Of a DNA stretch of 64,000 nucleotides, positions 43,472 through 51,999 are shown piece by piece. The stretch is from Arthrobacter sp. Y81 (GTDB lineage: Bacteria > Actinomycetota > Actinomycetes > Actinomycetales > Micrococcaceae). Each line of letters opens with the position of its first letter. Position 1 is the first letter of the stretch. The position numbers and the translations under genes are program-made. The stretch spans positions 1 through 64,000 of the forward strand of contig NZ_PJIL01000006.1 in the NCBI RefSeq assembly GCF_002929335.1. The letters are read 5' to 3'. The notes beneath the pieces were generated by a model. The model was given only the letters and a program-made list of their open reading frames with translations. It was not told where the DNA came from and did no database searches.

Positions 43472-43919
43472 GGGGTCCGCCTCCTCGCGATACTGCCTGA
43501 TGTTGCCGCTATTCTGCCAGAAGTATCCGCCCGCGGCGGGACCCGTGAGCCAGGTACTGCTCTGGGCTGAAAATTAGCTCTTGCTGATAACTATTCTCGG
43601 TTGCTGAACTCTAAGCAAGCGCTCCTAATCCGCGGCATACGAAGGCTCCGGAGACCCAAGCTGGCTCCCACTTTTTACAGCGCGGAAACAAAGAGATCCC
43701 ACCTCCGATGAGGAAAATTACAGGTGTGAGATTGTTGGGGTAGCCAATGTCCGGCAAGGGCTATCCAGAGGTCGAAAAGTTCTGTAGTGTCGAGGCGTTG
43801 CGAATCTGAGATATGTGTTTCAGAACACAATCCAGCTTCATGCGCGGCGGCCGGACTTTGGGGGTTACGGAAAGTGCAGGAGGGATCTGCACAGTGAACC
43901 ATTCGAGGAGGAAGCAGCA
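43472..43919. other. 448-bp divergent non-coding region
   Basis: No gene with coding character. It is clearly more AT-rich than its flanks between about 43555 and 43830. It must hold the promoters of the Usp gene (left) and the flavoprotein gene (right), and contains the palindrome at 43814-43829. Confidence 0.55.
43814..43829. promoter_or_regulatory. 16-bp CRP/FNR-like palindrome
   Basis: TGTGTTTCAGAACACA: arms TGTGTT/AACACA around a 4-nt centre, the length and TGTG-N8-CACA outline of CRP/FNR-family sites. It lies about 90 bp upstream of the flavoprotein start. Confidence 0.4.
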
Positions 43920-44561
43920 GTGTCGAGCATGCCAAATTATGGCGGAACCGAGCAGACCACCACGGTGATCATCGGCTCAGGGCTGCCGGGCCTGGCAATT
44001 GCCAGCGAGCTCCGGCGGCGCGGCGTGGATTCCATCACCGTGGATGCGCTCGAAACCCTGGGCGGAATCCAATCCGCCAAAACCGTCTCCCTGCCCCGGT
44101 GCGACGCACCGAATTCAGCCACCATGCAGGAGCGCAACGAAATCCTCCGGCACCTGCGGAACTACGCCAGCAGCCACAACCTGGATATCCGCAATAACAC
44201 CCGGGCCGTTCAATTGAACCTGCTGGGCACCGGGCTCGCCGAGCCGTCCACACACCAGTGGGCTGTCCACACACCTGACGGCGTCCTGCTGGCCCACCAC
44301 ATCGTCCTGACCCGCGGCGCACACAGTCAGCTGCGCCGCATGCTTGCCGACCTCGGGCTGGCCCTGGGGCAGAACCTGGCGGCCGCCATGCGCGCCATCG
44401 GCATGTACCTCGTCGGGGTTGGGGAACTCATCACACCGACGCCCAAGGAAGTGCTCCGCCAGGCAAAGGTTGTTGGGCAGGCGATTTCCGCCAAGGTTTA
44501 TCCGGACAGTGTCCCGTCAGTGCTTACGGGAAGCTTCGCCGCACTGCAGGCCCGGGCCTAG
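43920..44561 (+). CDS. short Rossmann-fold flavoprotein-like protein
   Basis: A 213-residue protein that starts with a dinucleotide-binding motif (TTVIIGSGLPGLAIASELRRRGVD) typical of FAD-dependent oxidoreductases. It is less than half the length of such enzymes and lacks the second nucleotide-binding motif and most of the substrate domain. The GTG at 43920 is well supported by GAGGAGGAAG 7 nt upstream, so it is expressed as a short protein or is a shortened relic that kept its translation signals. No catalytic role can be assigned. Confidence 0.7.
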   Translation: MSSMPNYGGTEQTTTVIIGSGLPGLAIASELRRRGVDSITVDALETLGGIQSAKTVSLPRCDAPNSATMQERNEILRHLRNYASSHNLDIRNNTRAVQLNLLGTGLAEPSTHQWAVHTPDGVLLAHHIVLTRGAHSQLRRMLADLGLALGQNLAAAMRAIGMYLVGVGELITPTPKEVLRQAKVVGQAISAKVYPDSVPSVLTGSFAALQARA

Positions 44562-44602
44562 CCCGGACTCCTGCCCGGGCCGGACCTACTGCCAGGCCGG
44601 AC

Positions 44603-45223
44603 CTACTGCTCCTCGCCGGCGTCGCCGTCCGGGGTTTTGAGGTTGCGTTTTGCCAGCACGGCCAGTGCCACGAGGATACCCAGGGCCGTTCCGGCAAAGA
44701 GCACCAGGCTCCACGGGAACGGCTCGGCAGCGTCCGGCGCAGGCTCCGGCGCCGTTGTGGTGCCGGGCTGGGCGGTGCCCGCCGTAGGAGCCTTCGCAGG
44801 TGTCGTCGAGCTGCCCGGACCCGCAGTCCCGGAACCCGCCGCCCCGGCGGTGGCCGTAAACGTGAAGGTGCCCTCGATCGGGTGCGAATCGGAACTGACC
44901 ACTCGCCACGCCACGGTGTACTGCCCTGCCGGAGCGCCGGCCCGGAGTTTCTGCGAGGCCACGTTGTCCACGATTTCCACGTCGCCTTCAGCCCAGCTGG
45001 TGCCTGCCGCGTCCTTCACCTGGATCTGCGATCCGAGTGCCAGCGGGTCGTTGTTGAACGTGACGGACACCTTCTCCGGAGGTGTGGCCACGGTGGCGCC
45101 CTGGGCCGGGCTGCTCGATTCGGCGGCGTCGTGGGCTGAGGCCGGCGCCGCCGCAGACAGCACGGCGGCCGCGAATAACAGTGCCCCGAGAAGGGCGCTC
45201 AGCAAGTGGCGGATGGGACGCAT
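44603..45223 (-). CDS. CopC-domain copper-binding protein with membrane anchor
   Basis: A 206-residue exported protein: signal peptide (about 1-30, ending ASA), a CopC beta-barrel beginning at the conserved histidine of the mature N-terminus (AHDAAESSSPAQGA), a second histidine in SSDSHPIEGTF, a Pro/Thr/Ala linker and a C-terminal helix (about 170-193) with a basic cytoplasmic tail. The two histidines are the usual copper(II) ligands. It stands alone, without a CopD or YcnI gene next to it. The last 15 bases of the gene and its downstream edge are part of a 17-bp tandem duplication. Confidence 0.9.
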   Translation of the reverse strand: MRPIRHLLSALLGALLFAAAVLSAAAPASAHDAAESSSPAQGATVATPPEKVSVTFNNDPLALGSQIQVKDAAGTSWAEGDVEIVDNVASQKLRAGAPAGQYTVAWRVVSSDSHPIEGTFTFTATAGAAGSGTAGPGSSTTPAKAPTAGTAQPGTTTAPEPAPDAAEPFPWSLVLFAGTALGILVALAVLAKRNLKTPDGDAGEEQ

Positions 45224-45335
45224 GGGGGGCTACTCCTGTGTGTTGGCTTCCTTACAGACTAGGCGAAATCACGGGGCTGCAACCCGCCCAGCTACTAGGA
45301 TTCAAGTAATCCCCACCACTCTCCCCGGAGGACTA

Positions 45336-46781
45336 ATGCTTAAGCAGGGCTCTGCACTGGACCGGTACTTCAAGATATCCGAGCGGGGGTCCAACTTCTC
45401 CCGCGAGATCCGCGGAGGCTTTGCCACGTTCTTCGCCATGAGCTACATCGTGGTGTTGAATCCCCTGATCCTCTCCGTGGCCGACTCCAGCGGCGCAACC
45501 CTGGGCTTCCCGGCCGTCGCAGCAGTGACCGCCTTCGTGGCAGGCATCCTGACCATCCTCATGGGCGCCTGGGCAAAGCACCCGTTCGCCTTGGCCACCG
45601 GGCTGGGCGTCAACGCCTTCGTGGCCGTGACCGTGGCAACGAATCCGGGCCTGACCTGGCCGGACATGATGGGCCTCGTGGTGCTCTCCGGCGTCACCAT
45701 GCTGATCCTGGTCCTCACCGGGTTCCGCACCGCGGTGTTCAAAGCCGTTCCGGATGGGCTCAAGACGGCCATCGTGGTGGGCATCGGCCTGTTCATCGCC
45801 CTGATCGGGCTGGTCAACGCAGGTTTTGTCCGCCGCATCCCGGATGCCGCCGGCACCACGGTACCGGTGGGGCTGGGCTTCGACGGAAAGCTCCTGGGCT
45901 GGCCCACCCTGGTGTTCGTGTTCGGCCTGATCCTGACCATCGCCCTGGTGGTCCGCAAGGTCAGGGGCGCCATCCTGATCGGCATCGTGGCCTCCACCGT
46001 GCTCGCCGTGATCCTGGAATTCACCCTGCACATCGGCCCGAGCTTCTCCCCGGGCAAGCCGTTCAACCCGCAAGGCTGGTCCCTGGTGGCCCCGACCTTC
46101 ACCGAGTGGGCCGCGCCCGACCTGTCACTGATCGGCAAGGCCAACCCCATCGGAGCCTTCGAGCACCTGGGCTTCGTAGCGGCAACACTGCTGGCATTCG
46201 TGATCCTGCTGAGCATCTTCTTCGACGCCATGGGCACCATGGTGGGCCTGGCCAACGAGGCCGGAACCGTGGACAAGGACGGCAACATCCCCGACGTGGA
46301 CCGCGTGCTGCAGATCGACGCGCTCGGCGCAATCGTGGGTGGAGGCGCCTCCGTCTCCTCCAACCAGATCTATGTGGAATCCGGTGCCGGCATCGGCGAA
46401 GGCGCACGGACGGGCCTGGCCTCGATCGTCACCGGCCTGCTGTTCCTCGTGGCCATGTTCTTCACCCCGCTGATCAACCTGGTGCCGTTCGAGGCCGTGG
46501 CCCCGGCACTGGTGGTGGTGGGCTTCCTGATGGTCTCCCAGGTGGGCAAGATCGACTGGCAGGACTGGGGCATCGGGATTCCCGCGTTCCTGACCTTCAG
46601 CCTGATGCCGTTCACCTACTCGATCGCCAACGGCCTGGGCGCCGGATTCATCGCCTACGTCCTGATCCGCACCTTCCAGGGCCGAGCGCGCGACGTCCAC
46701 CCGCTCATGTGGGCCGTGGCGGCCGCGTTCCTGCTCTTCTTCGCCGTCGGCCCCATCGAGCAGGCGCTGGGCATCCACTAG
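45336..46781 (+). CDS. NCS2-family purine permease (AzgA/GhxP-like)
   Basis: A 481-residue transporter with about 13 helices. The start region FKISERGSNFSREIRGGFATFFAMSYI and the segment NEAGTVDKDGNIPDVDRVLQIDALG mark the AzgA-like branch that takes up adenine, guanine and hypoxanthine with protons. The ATG at 45336 has CGGAGG in front. It is followed by the formimidoylglutamase gene after 96 bp, with no obvious terminator. Confidence 0.93.
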   Translation: MLKQGSALDRYFKISERGSNFSREIRGGFATFFAMSYIVVLNPLILSVADSSGATLGFPAVAAVTAFVAGILTILMGAWAKHPFALATGLGVNAFVAVTVATNPGLTWPDMMGLVVLSGVTMLILVLTGFRTAVFKAVPDGLKTAIVVGIGLFIALIGLVNAGFVRRIPDAAGTTVPVGLGFDGKLLGWPTLVFVFGLILTIALVVRKVRGAILIGIVASTVLAVILEFTLHIGPSFSPGKPFNPQGWSLVAPTFTEWAAPDLSLIGKANPIGAFEHLGFVAATLLAFVILLSIFFDAMGTMVGLANEAGTVDKDGNIPDVDRVLQIDALGAIVGGGASVSSNQIYVESGAGIGEGARTGLASIVTGLLFLVAMFFTPLINLVPFEAVAPALVVVGFLMVSQVGKIDWQDWGIGIPAFLTFSLMPFTYSIANGLGAGFIAYVLIRTFQGRARDVHPLMWAVAAAFLLFFAVGPIEQALGIH

Positions 46782-46877
46782 CGCCCAGCAGGCGGCTCTT
46801 GGGGTGTGTCCGGGATTTGGGACAGCCAGAGGGCGGCGGGGCTGGTTTTGGGGGCACTGCTGCGGTGAGCTTGGAGT

Positions 46878-47849
46878 ATGCCTCACACAGCCCTAACAGT
46901 CGACATCCCGCCGCTCACCTGGAGGGGCCGTTTCGACGGCGACGGCGCCGAGCACCGCCGCTGGTGGCAGGCCGTCAAGCCGTATCGCCACGAGCCTGCC
47001 GCTCCCCTGCCCGAACACGCAGGACCCGGCAGCCGACCCGCCGTCATTCTCGGCTTCAGCAGCGACGCGGGCGTGCTGCGCAACAAGGGCCGGGTGGGCG
47101 CCGCTGCGGCCCCCGGCGCCATCCGGGCCGCCCTCGGTCCGCTCGCGTTCCACCTCCCGCGCGAGGTGTTCGACGCCGGTGATGTGACCGTCATGGACAA
47201 TGCGCTGGAGGCCGGCCAAGCGCGCGCCGGGCTGGCAGTCGCTGAAATGCTCGACGCCGGCAACCTCACCGTTGTGCTGGGCGGCGGCCACGAGACCGCG
47301 TTCGCCAGCTACCTTGGCGTGGCCGGTTCCGAAGCCGTCCGCGGCGGGAAGCGGCTGGGCGTGCTGAACCTGGACGCGCACTTCGACCTCCGCGACGCGC
47401 CGGAGCCGTCCTCCGGCACACCCTTCCTGCAGATGGCCCGGGCGGAGGAGGCCGCCGAACGCAAACTGAACTACGCCGTCGTCGGGATTTCCGAGCCCAA
47501 TAACACCCGGGCCCTGTTCAGGACCGCCGAACGGCTGGGCGTGAAGTACCTGCTGGATGAGGAGTCCTCCGCGGAGGCCACCCGGAAGTTCGTGGCCGAC
47601 TTCCTGGATAGCGTGGATGTCCTCTACCTGACGATCGACCTGGATGTGCTGCCCGCCGCCGTGGCACCGGGAGTCAGTGCCCCGGCCTCGTTCGGGGTGC
47701 CCCTGGCCGTGATCAGCGCCGTGTGCCGGCAGGTGGCTGCCAGCGGGAAACTGCTGCACCTGGACGTCGCCGAGCTGAACCCGGAATTCGACATCGACCA
47801 GCGCACGGCCAAAGTGGCCGCGCGGCTGGTCAACACGCTGCTGGGCTAG
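46878..47849 (+). CDS. hutG: formimidoylglutamase (HutG-like)
   Basis: A 323-residue member of the ureohydrolase (arginase/agmatinase) family, which hydrolyses N-formimidoyl-L-glutamate to glutamate and formamide in histidine breakdown. The manganese-binding motifs are intact: GGGHE, LDAHFDLR and TIDLDVLP. The segment SGTPFLQM after DLR is typical of HutG. The other hut genes are not in the window, so agmatinase or a guanidino-acid hydrolase remains possible. Confidence 0.87.
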   Translation: MPHTALTVDIPPLTWRGRFDGDGAEHRRWWQAVKPYRHEPAAPLPEHAGPGSRPAVILGFSSDAGVLRNKGRVGAAAAPGAIRAALGPLAFHLPREVFDAGDVTVMDNALEAGQARAGLAVAEMLDAGNLTVVLGGGHETAFASYLGVAGSEAVRGGKRLGVLNLDAHFDLRDAPEPSSGTPFLQMARAEEAAERKLNYAVVGISEPNNTRALFRTAERLGVKYLLDEESSAEATRKFVADFLDSVDVLYLTIDLDVLPAAVAPGVSAPASFGVPLAVISAVCRQVAASGKLLHLDVAELNPEFDIDQRTAKVAARLVNTLLG

Positions 47850-47908
47850 AGGCCGCAAGAGTTCCCTCCGGCCGCGCCGGCATGGTTCAGCTGCAACGGC
47901 AGGGAGAC

Positions 47909-48386
47909 CTAGACAACCCGGTTGAGGCCCGGTCCCATGCCGACCTTCTGCACCGTGCTGGTGAAGCTTGCGTAAGGAAGGACGGGGTCGACGGCGGTCC
48001 AGGACTTCTGCGCGATCACCGGGAAGGTCGCCTCAATGAGTTGATGGACATCCAATTCCGTGTACGGAGTACCGACCAGGTCATTCCAGACGGCAAACAT
48101 GGCGCCCATGACGGACTCCGGCTCAACGGTCTGGCCTGCGGCCTCATTGGGGGTCCAGTTCTGGTACAGCGACTGTGAAGCTGCCCCAGGCGCTCGGCTT
48201 TTTGCCGAGCGTACGCAGGTGGGCCGCAATATTGTTGTAGTAGTTGCGGAAATATTCGGTGAACGCCTCGGGGTACTCGTCGGCGCCGAAGTTGACGTCT
48301 TCGCTGCGGAACCACGGAGTGAACTCGGCAAAGATGTCCTTCAGCGCCTGCGGGCGGCAGCACGTGATTTCTGACGTAATGTGCAC
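47909..48386 (-). pseudogene. remnant of a GH20 beta-N-acetylhexosaminidase
   Basis: Two minus-strand frames together match the C-terminal half of a GH20 (lacto-N-biosidase-like) catalytic domain. The first (48386-48144) has DVNFGADEYPEAF with the Asp-Glu catalytic pair, and LGKKPSAWGSFT. The match then moves to another frame (about 48170-47909), with SLYQNWTPNEAAGQ and FAVWNDLVGTPYTELDV. The frameshift, with probable loss of a loop, is near 48175. The N-terminal part is missing. It lies beside nagA and was probably part of the same amino-sugar system. Confidence 0.8.
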
Positions 48387-48618
48387 ATTTTGGCCCGGCT
48401 TCTTTCATGAATACGCACATTATAAGCATGTCTGTGATTTGATGTTCCGTGATTGGTCGGTGCGACCGGGATTGCAAAACGTCGGATCCGCGAACGCGAG
48501 GACAGCCGATGACACCGACAAAACAGCCCAATTCTCAGGCGATTGGCAGGCGCAGGAACAGCCGGCCGCTGGCGGCCGCCAGCGGCGACCCCGTTATACA
48601 GAGTGTCTAGGATCAAGT

Positions 48619-49881
48619 ATGCAAACTTCGGCGCCCGTGGAGACCAGCACCAGCGCGCCTTACCTTCTTTTGGGGACCGTAGTCACGGACGGACGCGTCC
48701 TTGGCGATTGGGCAGTGGCCGTACGTAACGACCGGATTGTCTACGCGGGGCCACGCGGGGATCTCAACACCGACGAATTGCATGGCGCTGAGGTGATCGC
48801 CGTTCCTCCGAACGGTTTCATAGTTCCGGGGCTAGTCGATCTGCATTGCCATGGGGCTGTCGGTGGCGATTTTCCTGCCGGGGAAAATGCAGGATCCAGG
48901 GCAGCAGTTGACTTCCTGCACGCACACGGCACCACAACGCTGCTTGCAAGCCTTGTCACGGCTCCAAGCACGGATTTGCTGGCGGCGATAACAACTTTAA
49001 AGCCCATGGTGGCTGAAGGGCTCGTCGCCGGAATTCATGTGGAAGGACCCTTCCTGTCCCATGCCCGATGCGGCGCACAAAACCCCCAGTGGCTTCGGGA
49101 ACCTGATCTTGAGCTGCTCAGCGAGTTGCTGCGGGCCGCTGGTGGAGCCCTAAAGTCCATGACTTACGCTGCGGAGCTGGAAGGGGCGGATGAATTGGTC
49201 GACATGTTGGCAAAGCATGGGGTGGTGCCGTCCTTTGGCCATTCGGATTCTGACGCCGAAACGGCTGCCGCCTCGCTGCAACGCGCAGCTGGAAGCCTGG
49301 CATCGTCCAGCCTCCACCGATCAGGGGTCCGCCCCACAGTGACACACCTTTTTAATGGGATGGCTCCCATGCACCACCGGAACCCGGGTCCTGTGGCGGC
49401 CTGCCTCCGGCTGGCGCGGGCAGGCACCGTGGCCGTGGAATTGATAGGCGACGGTGTACATCTCGATCCGCAGACGGTGCGGATGGTTTTCGAGCTGGTC
49501 GGGCCGGGGAACGTCGTTCTGGTCACCGATTCGATGGCAGCGACAGGGTTGCCGGACGGTGACTACGTCCTGGGCCCGTCTGCGGTTTCGGTCCGCAACG
49601 GCGTGGCAACGTTGCGGAGCACCGGATCGCTCGCCGGTGGTACGGCAACATTGTTGGACGTTGTCAGACAGACCATCGCGGCAGGCGTCAGTCCCGGTGA
49701 TGCCGTCGCGTCAGCCACTTCTGTGCCGGCACAGATTCTCGGACTTGGGGCCGAGGTTGGCAGCCTGCGCACGGGAATGAAGGCTGACGTTGTCGTTGTG
49801 GATGAAGACTTTGGGCTTCTGTCGGTCCTGCGCGGCGGCGCAAGAATTCCCCGAAAGTCTCCCTCGCCGGATGCCGCCTGA
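48619..49881 (+). CDS. nagA: N-acetylhexosamine-6-phosphate deacetylase (NagA/AgaA)
   Basis: A 420-residue amidohydrolase that removes acetate from GlcNAc-6-P or GalNAc-6-P. Metal and catalytic motifs are all visible: DLHCHGAVGGDF, HVEGPF with the metal glutamate, FGHSD, THLFNGM, IGDGVHLDP and the catalytic aspartate in VTDSMAATG. The ATG at 48619 has AGGA 6 nt before it. The next genes are AgaS- and GatY-like, so deacetylation of GalNAc-6-P (AgaA role) is likely; there is no nagB gene in view. Confidence 0.93.
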   Translation: MQTSAPVETSTSAPYLLLGTVVTDGRVLGDWAVAVRNDRIVYAGPRGDLNTDELHGAEVIAVPPNGFIVPGLVDLHCHGAVGGDFPAGENAGSRAAVDFLHAHGTTTLLASLVTAPSTDLLAAITTLKPMVAEGLVAGIHVEGPFLSHARCGAQNPQWLREPDLELLSELLRAAGGALKSMTYAAELEGADELVDMLAKHGVVPSFGHSDSDAETAAASLQRAAGSLASSSLHRSGVRPTVTHLFNGMAPMHHRNPGPVAACLRLARAGTVAVELIGDGVHLDPQTVRMVFELVGPGNVVLVTDSMAATGLPDGDYVLGPSAVSVRNGVATLRSTGSLAGGTATLLDVVRQTIAAGVSPGDAVASATSVPAQILGLGAEVGSLRTGMKADVVVVDEDFGLLSVLRGGARIPRKSPSPDAA

Positions 49882-49990
49882 AGGCGCATGCCGATAGGTA
49901 CTGCCGGCCGACGCTAGCCGCGCCGCAGCGGGTATCGGCAACCCAGTCGCAACGGTTTTTCAGGCTGCGAACGCGACGGCGCAGTGACTC

Positions 49991-50030
49991 TTGTTAGATT
50001 GTTTATGATTGTTTAGACTGATTAACAATC
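49991..50030 (+). promoter_or_regulatory. promoter and DeoR-type operator of the aga operon
   Basis: TTGTTA (49991-49996) and TAGACT (50014-50019) are spaced by exactly 17 nt. The spacer and -10 box are made of two direct GATTGTTTA copies (49997 and 50007), and the second pairs with AACAATC (50024-50030) as an inverted repeat. TTGTTTA-rich repeats over a promoter are typical for DeoR/GlpR-family repressors; the operon ends with such a gene. Confidence 0.65.
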
Positions 50031-50105
50031 AATAAACGTCATCGGTTGGTCCGGGGACGATCCGCGGCACGCACGGCGCCGTGATAACCAAAAGGAGCAG
50101 ACGCA

Positions 50106-51026
50106 ATGACTGAGGCCATTCCCGGTGCGCACATGGATCATGAGCTCACCTCGCAGCCGGACGTCTGGACGCGCGCCATTGCCCAGGCGCAGGCAGAGCA
50201 CTTCCTGCCGGCGGACGGGCAGCGGGTCGCGGTGATCGGATGCGGCACGTCCTGGTTTATGGCGCAGAGCTACTCCGCCGCCCGCGAGGGGGCAGGCAAG
50301 GGCCTGACGGATCCGTTTGCGGCGTCGGAGGCATTCCTCAACAGCAACAGCGTCGCCCGTGACTACGACGCAGTCGTCGCCATCACGCGTTCCGGAACCA
50401 CGACGGAAGTGCTGGAACAGCTGACAGCCCTTAAGGGAAAGGTGCCCACCGTGGCACTGCTCGGAGACGTCGACTCACCGGCAGCGGCGCTTGCGGACTC
50501 AGTAATCGGGCTCCCGTACGCGGACGAGAAGTCGGTGGTGCAGACGCGGTTCGCCACGGCTGCACTGGTGTACCTCCTGACGAGCCTTGGAACGGACCTC
50601 TCCGGCGCCGTTGAAGAAGCCCGCCACGCAGTGGCGGATACGGTTCCGCTGGAGCTCCTCGAGGCTGAACAGTTCACGTTCCTCGGGCAGGGCTGGACTG
50701 TGGGCCTGGCTCACGAGGCCGGATTGAAAATGCGCGAAGCCGTCCAGGGCTGGACCGAGTCCTACCCGGCCATGGAGTACCGGCACGGCCCCATCTCAAT
50801 TGCCGCGCCAGGACGAGTCACCTGGCTCTTCGGCGAGCAGCCCGCAGGGCTGGACGATGACATGGCTAAGACCGGTGCACTCTATCTCAACACCGGCCGG
50901 CACCCCCTCGCAGAGCTGGCCCGGGTGCACAAGGTGGCGCTGGAACGCGCCAGGGCCCGCGGCCTGGACCCCGACCTGCCCCGCAACCTCACCCGTTCAG
51001 TTATCCTCGACGTCGCCGCACCCTAG
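50106..51026 (+). CDS. agaS: AgaS-like SIS-domain galactosamine-6-phosphate deaminase/isomerase
   Basis: A 306-residue protein with two SIS domains (about 25-160 and 180-300). The phosphosugar-binding loops are VIGCGTSW and AITRSGTTTEVLEQL; YRHGPISI near residue 225 is typical of GlmS/AgaS isomerase domains. It lacks the glutaminase half of GlmS. Expected reaction: galactosamine-6-P to tagatose-6-P plus ammonia. AAGGAG stands 8 nt before the ATG. It is the first gene behind the DeoR-type operator; ROK kinase follows after 10 bp. Confidence 0.85.
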   Translation: MTEAIPGAHMDHELTSQPDVWTRAIAQAQAEHFLPADGQRVAVIGCGTSWFMAQSYSAAREGAGKGLTDPFAASEAFLNSNSVARDYDAVVAITRSGTTTEVLEQLTALKGKVPTVALLGDVDSPAAALADSVIGLPYADEKSVVQTRFATAALVYLLTSLGTDLSGAVEEARHAVADTVPLELLEAEQFTFLGQGWTVGLAHEAGLKMREAVQGWTESYPAMEYRHGPISIAAPGRVTWLFGEQPAGLDDDMAKTGALYLNTGRHPLAELARVHKVALERARARGLDPDLPRNLTRSVILDVAAP

Positions 51027-51036
51027 GACAGAACGT

Positions 51037-51999
51037 ATGCCCACCGCACCGGCCGCAACTGACGGCCCAAACCTCGGCCCGGCACCCGCGGCCGTATTTG
51101 CCTTCGATGTCGGCGGCACTGATTTGAAGGCCGCCTTGATTGACGCGTCCGGCACCATCAAGGGACTGCGTCGCAGCCGGACGCCTCTGGACAAGAGCCG
51201 CCCTGCCGAGGCCGTGCTGGACCGTGTGGAAGATTTGGCGGGTCAACTTTCGAGGGACTTTCCCGGGATGCGGCCAGAAGCAGCCGGATTGGTCGTGCCG
51301 GGCCTGGTGGATCCTCGCACAGGGACCGGCATCCTGTCGGCGAACCTGGGCTGGCGGGACTATCCGTTCGCCGCTGTAGCGGAACGCCGGCTGGGGCTGC
51401 CCGTTGCTTTCGGGCACGACGTCGGATCCGCCGGCTATGCCGAGGCGCAATTGGGAGCAGCCCGGGGCCTCAGCGACGTCGTTGTGATGATCCTTGGCAC
51501 CGGGATCGCCGGAACCGTTCTTACGGACGGCAGAGTAGTGACAGCGGGCGGCTATGCGGGAGAACTGGGACATGCCCTGGTGCCTGCGCCGAATGGCCAG
51601 GCCAGCTGCATCCTGGAGTCCGTGGCCTCCGCCGGCGCCATTGCCCGACGTTACACACAGCTCAGCGGCAACACAGTGCACGGCGCCCGCGCGGTCCTGG
51701 AACTGTCCCGGGCACAGGACGGGATCGCCCGGCAGGTATGGGCCGATGCCGTCAACGCCCTGGCCTTCAGCGTCGCCCAATTCGTCAGCATTCTCGGCAC
51801 CGAAGCCATCGTCATCGGCGGCGGGCTGTCCGAAGCCGGCGAGGAACTGCTGGCTCCGCTGCGCCTCAGGGTCGATGACCTCCTGAGCTTCCAACGGCGC
51901 CCTCTGATTGTGACGTCACAGCTAGGCCAGAACGGCGGGCTTATCGGCGCAGCCCTGAAGGCCCGGACGCTCCTGGCGCCTCTTGGGCTGTCCACGTGA
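51037..51999 (+). CDS. ROK-family sugar kinase, probable GalNAc kinase
   Basis: A 320-residue ROK protein with the ATP-binding loop FAFDVGGTDLKAAL, the catalytic aspartate in GHDVGSAGYAE, and LGTGIAGTVL. The ROK zinc motif CxCGxxGC after the conserved GELGH is missing: here the region reads PNGQASCILESVAS with one cysteine. No PTS gene is present, so this kinase is the likely source of GalNAc-6-P for the pathway; GlcNAc or glucose as substrate cannot be excluded. Its TGA overlaps the GTG of the next gene. Confidence 0.85.
   Translation: MPTAPAATDGPNLGPAPAAVFAFDVGGTDLKAALIDASGTIKGLRRSRTPLDKSRPAEAVLDRVEDLAGQLSRDFPGMRPEAAGLVVPGLVDPRTGTGILSANLGWRDYPFAAVAERRLGLPVAFGHDVGSAGYAEAQLGAARGLSDVVVMILGTGIAGTVLTDGRVVTAGGYAGELGHALVPAPNGQASCILESVASAGAIARRYTQLSGNTVHGARAVLELSRAQDGIARQVWADAVNALAFSVAQFVSILGTEAIVIGGGLSEAGEELLAPLRLRVDDLLSFQRRPLIVTSQLGQNGGLIGAALKARTLLAPLGLST

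Noticed and set aside
44578..44609. 17-bp tandem duplication at the end of the CopC gene
   Set aside because: Real, but only two copies; it covers the stop codon region without changing the protein in an interesting way.
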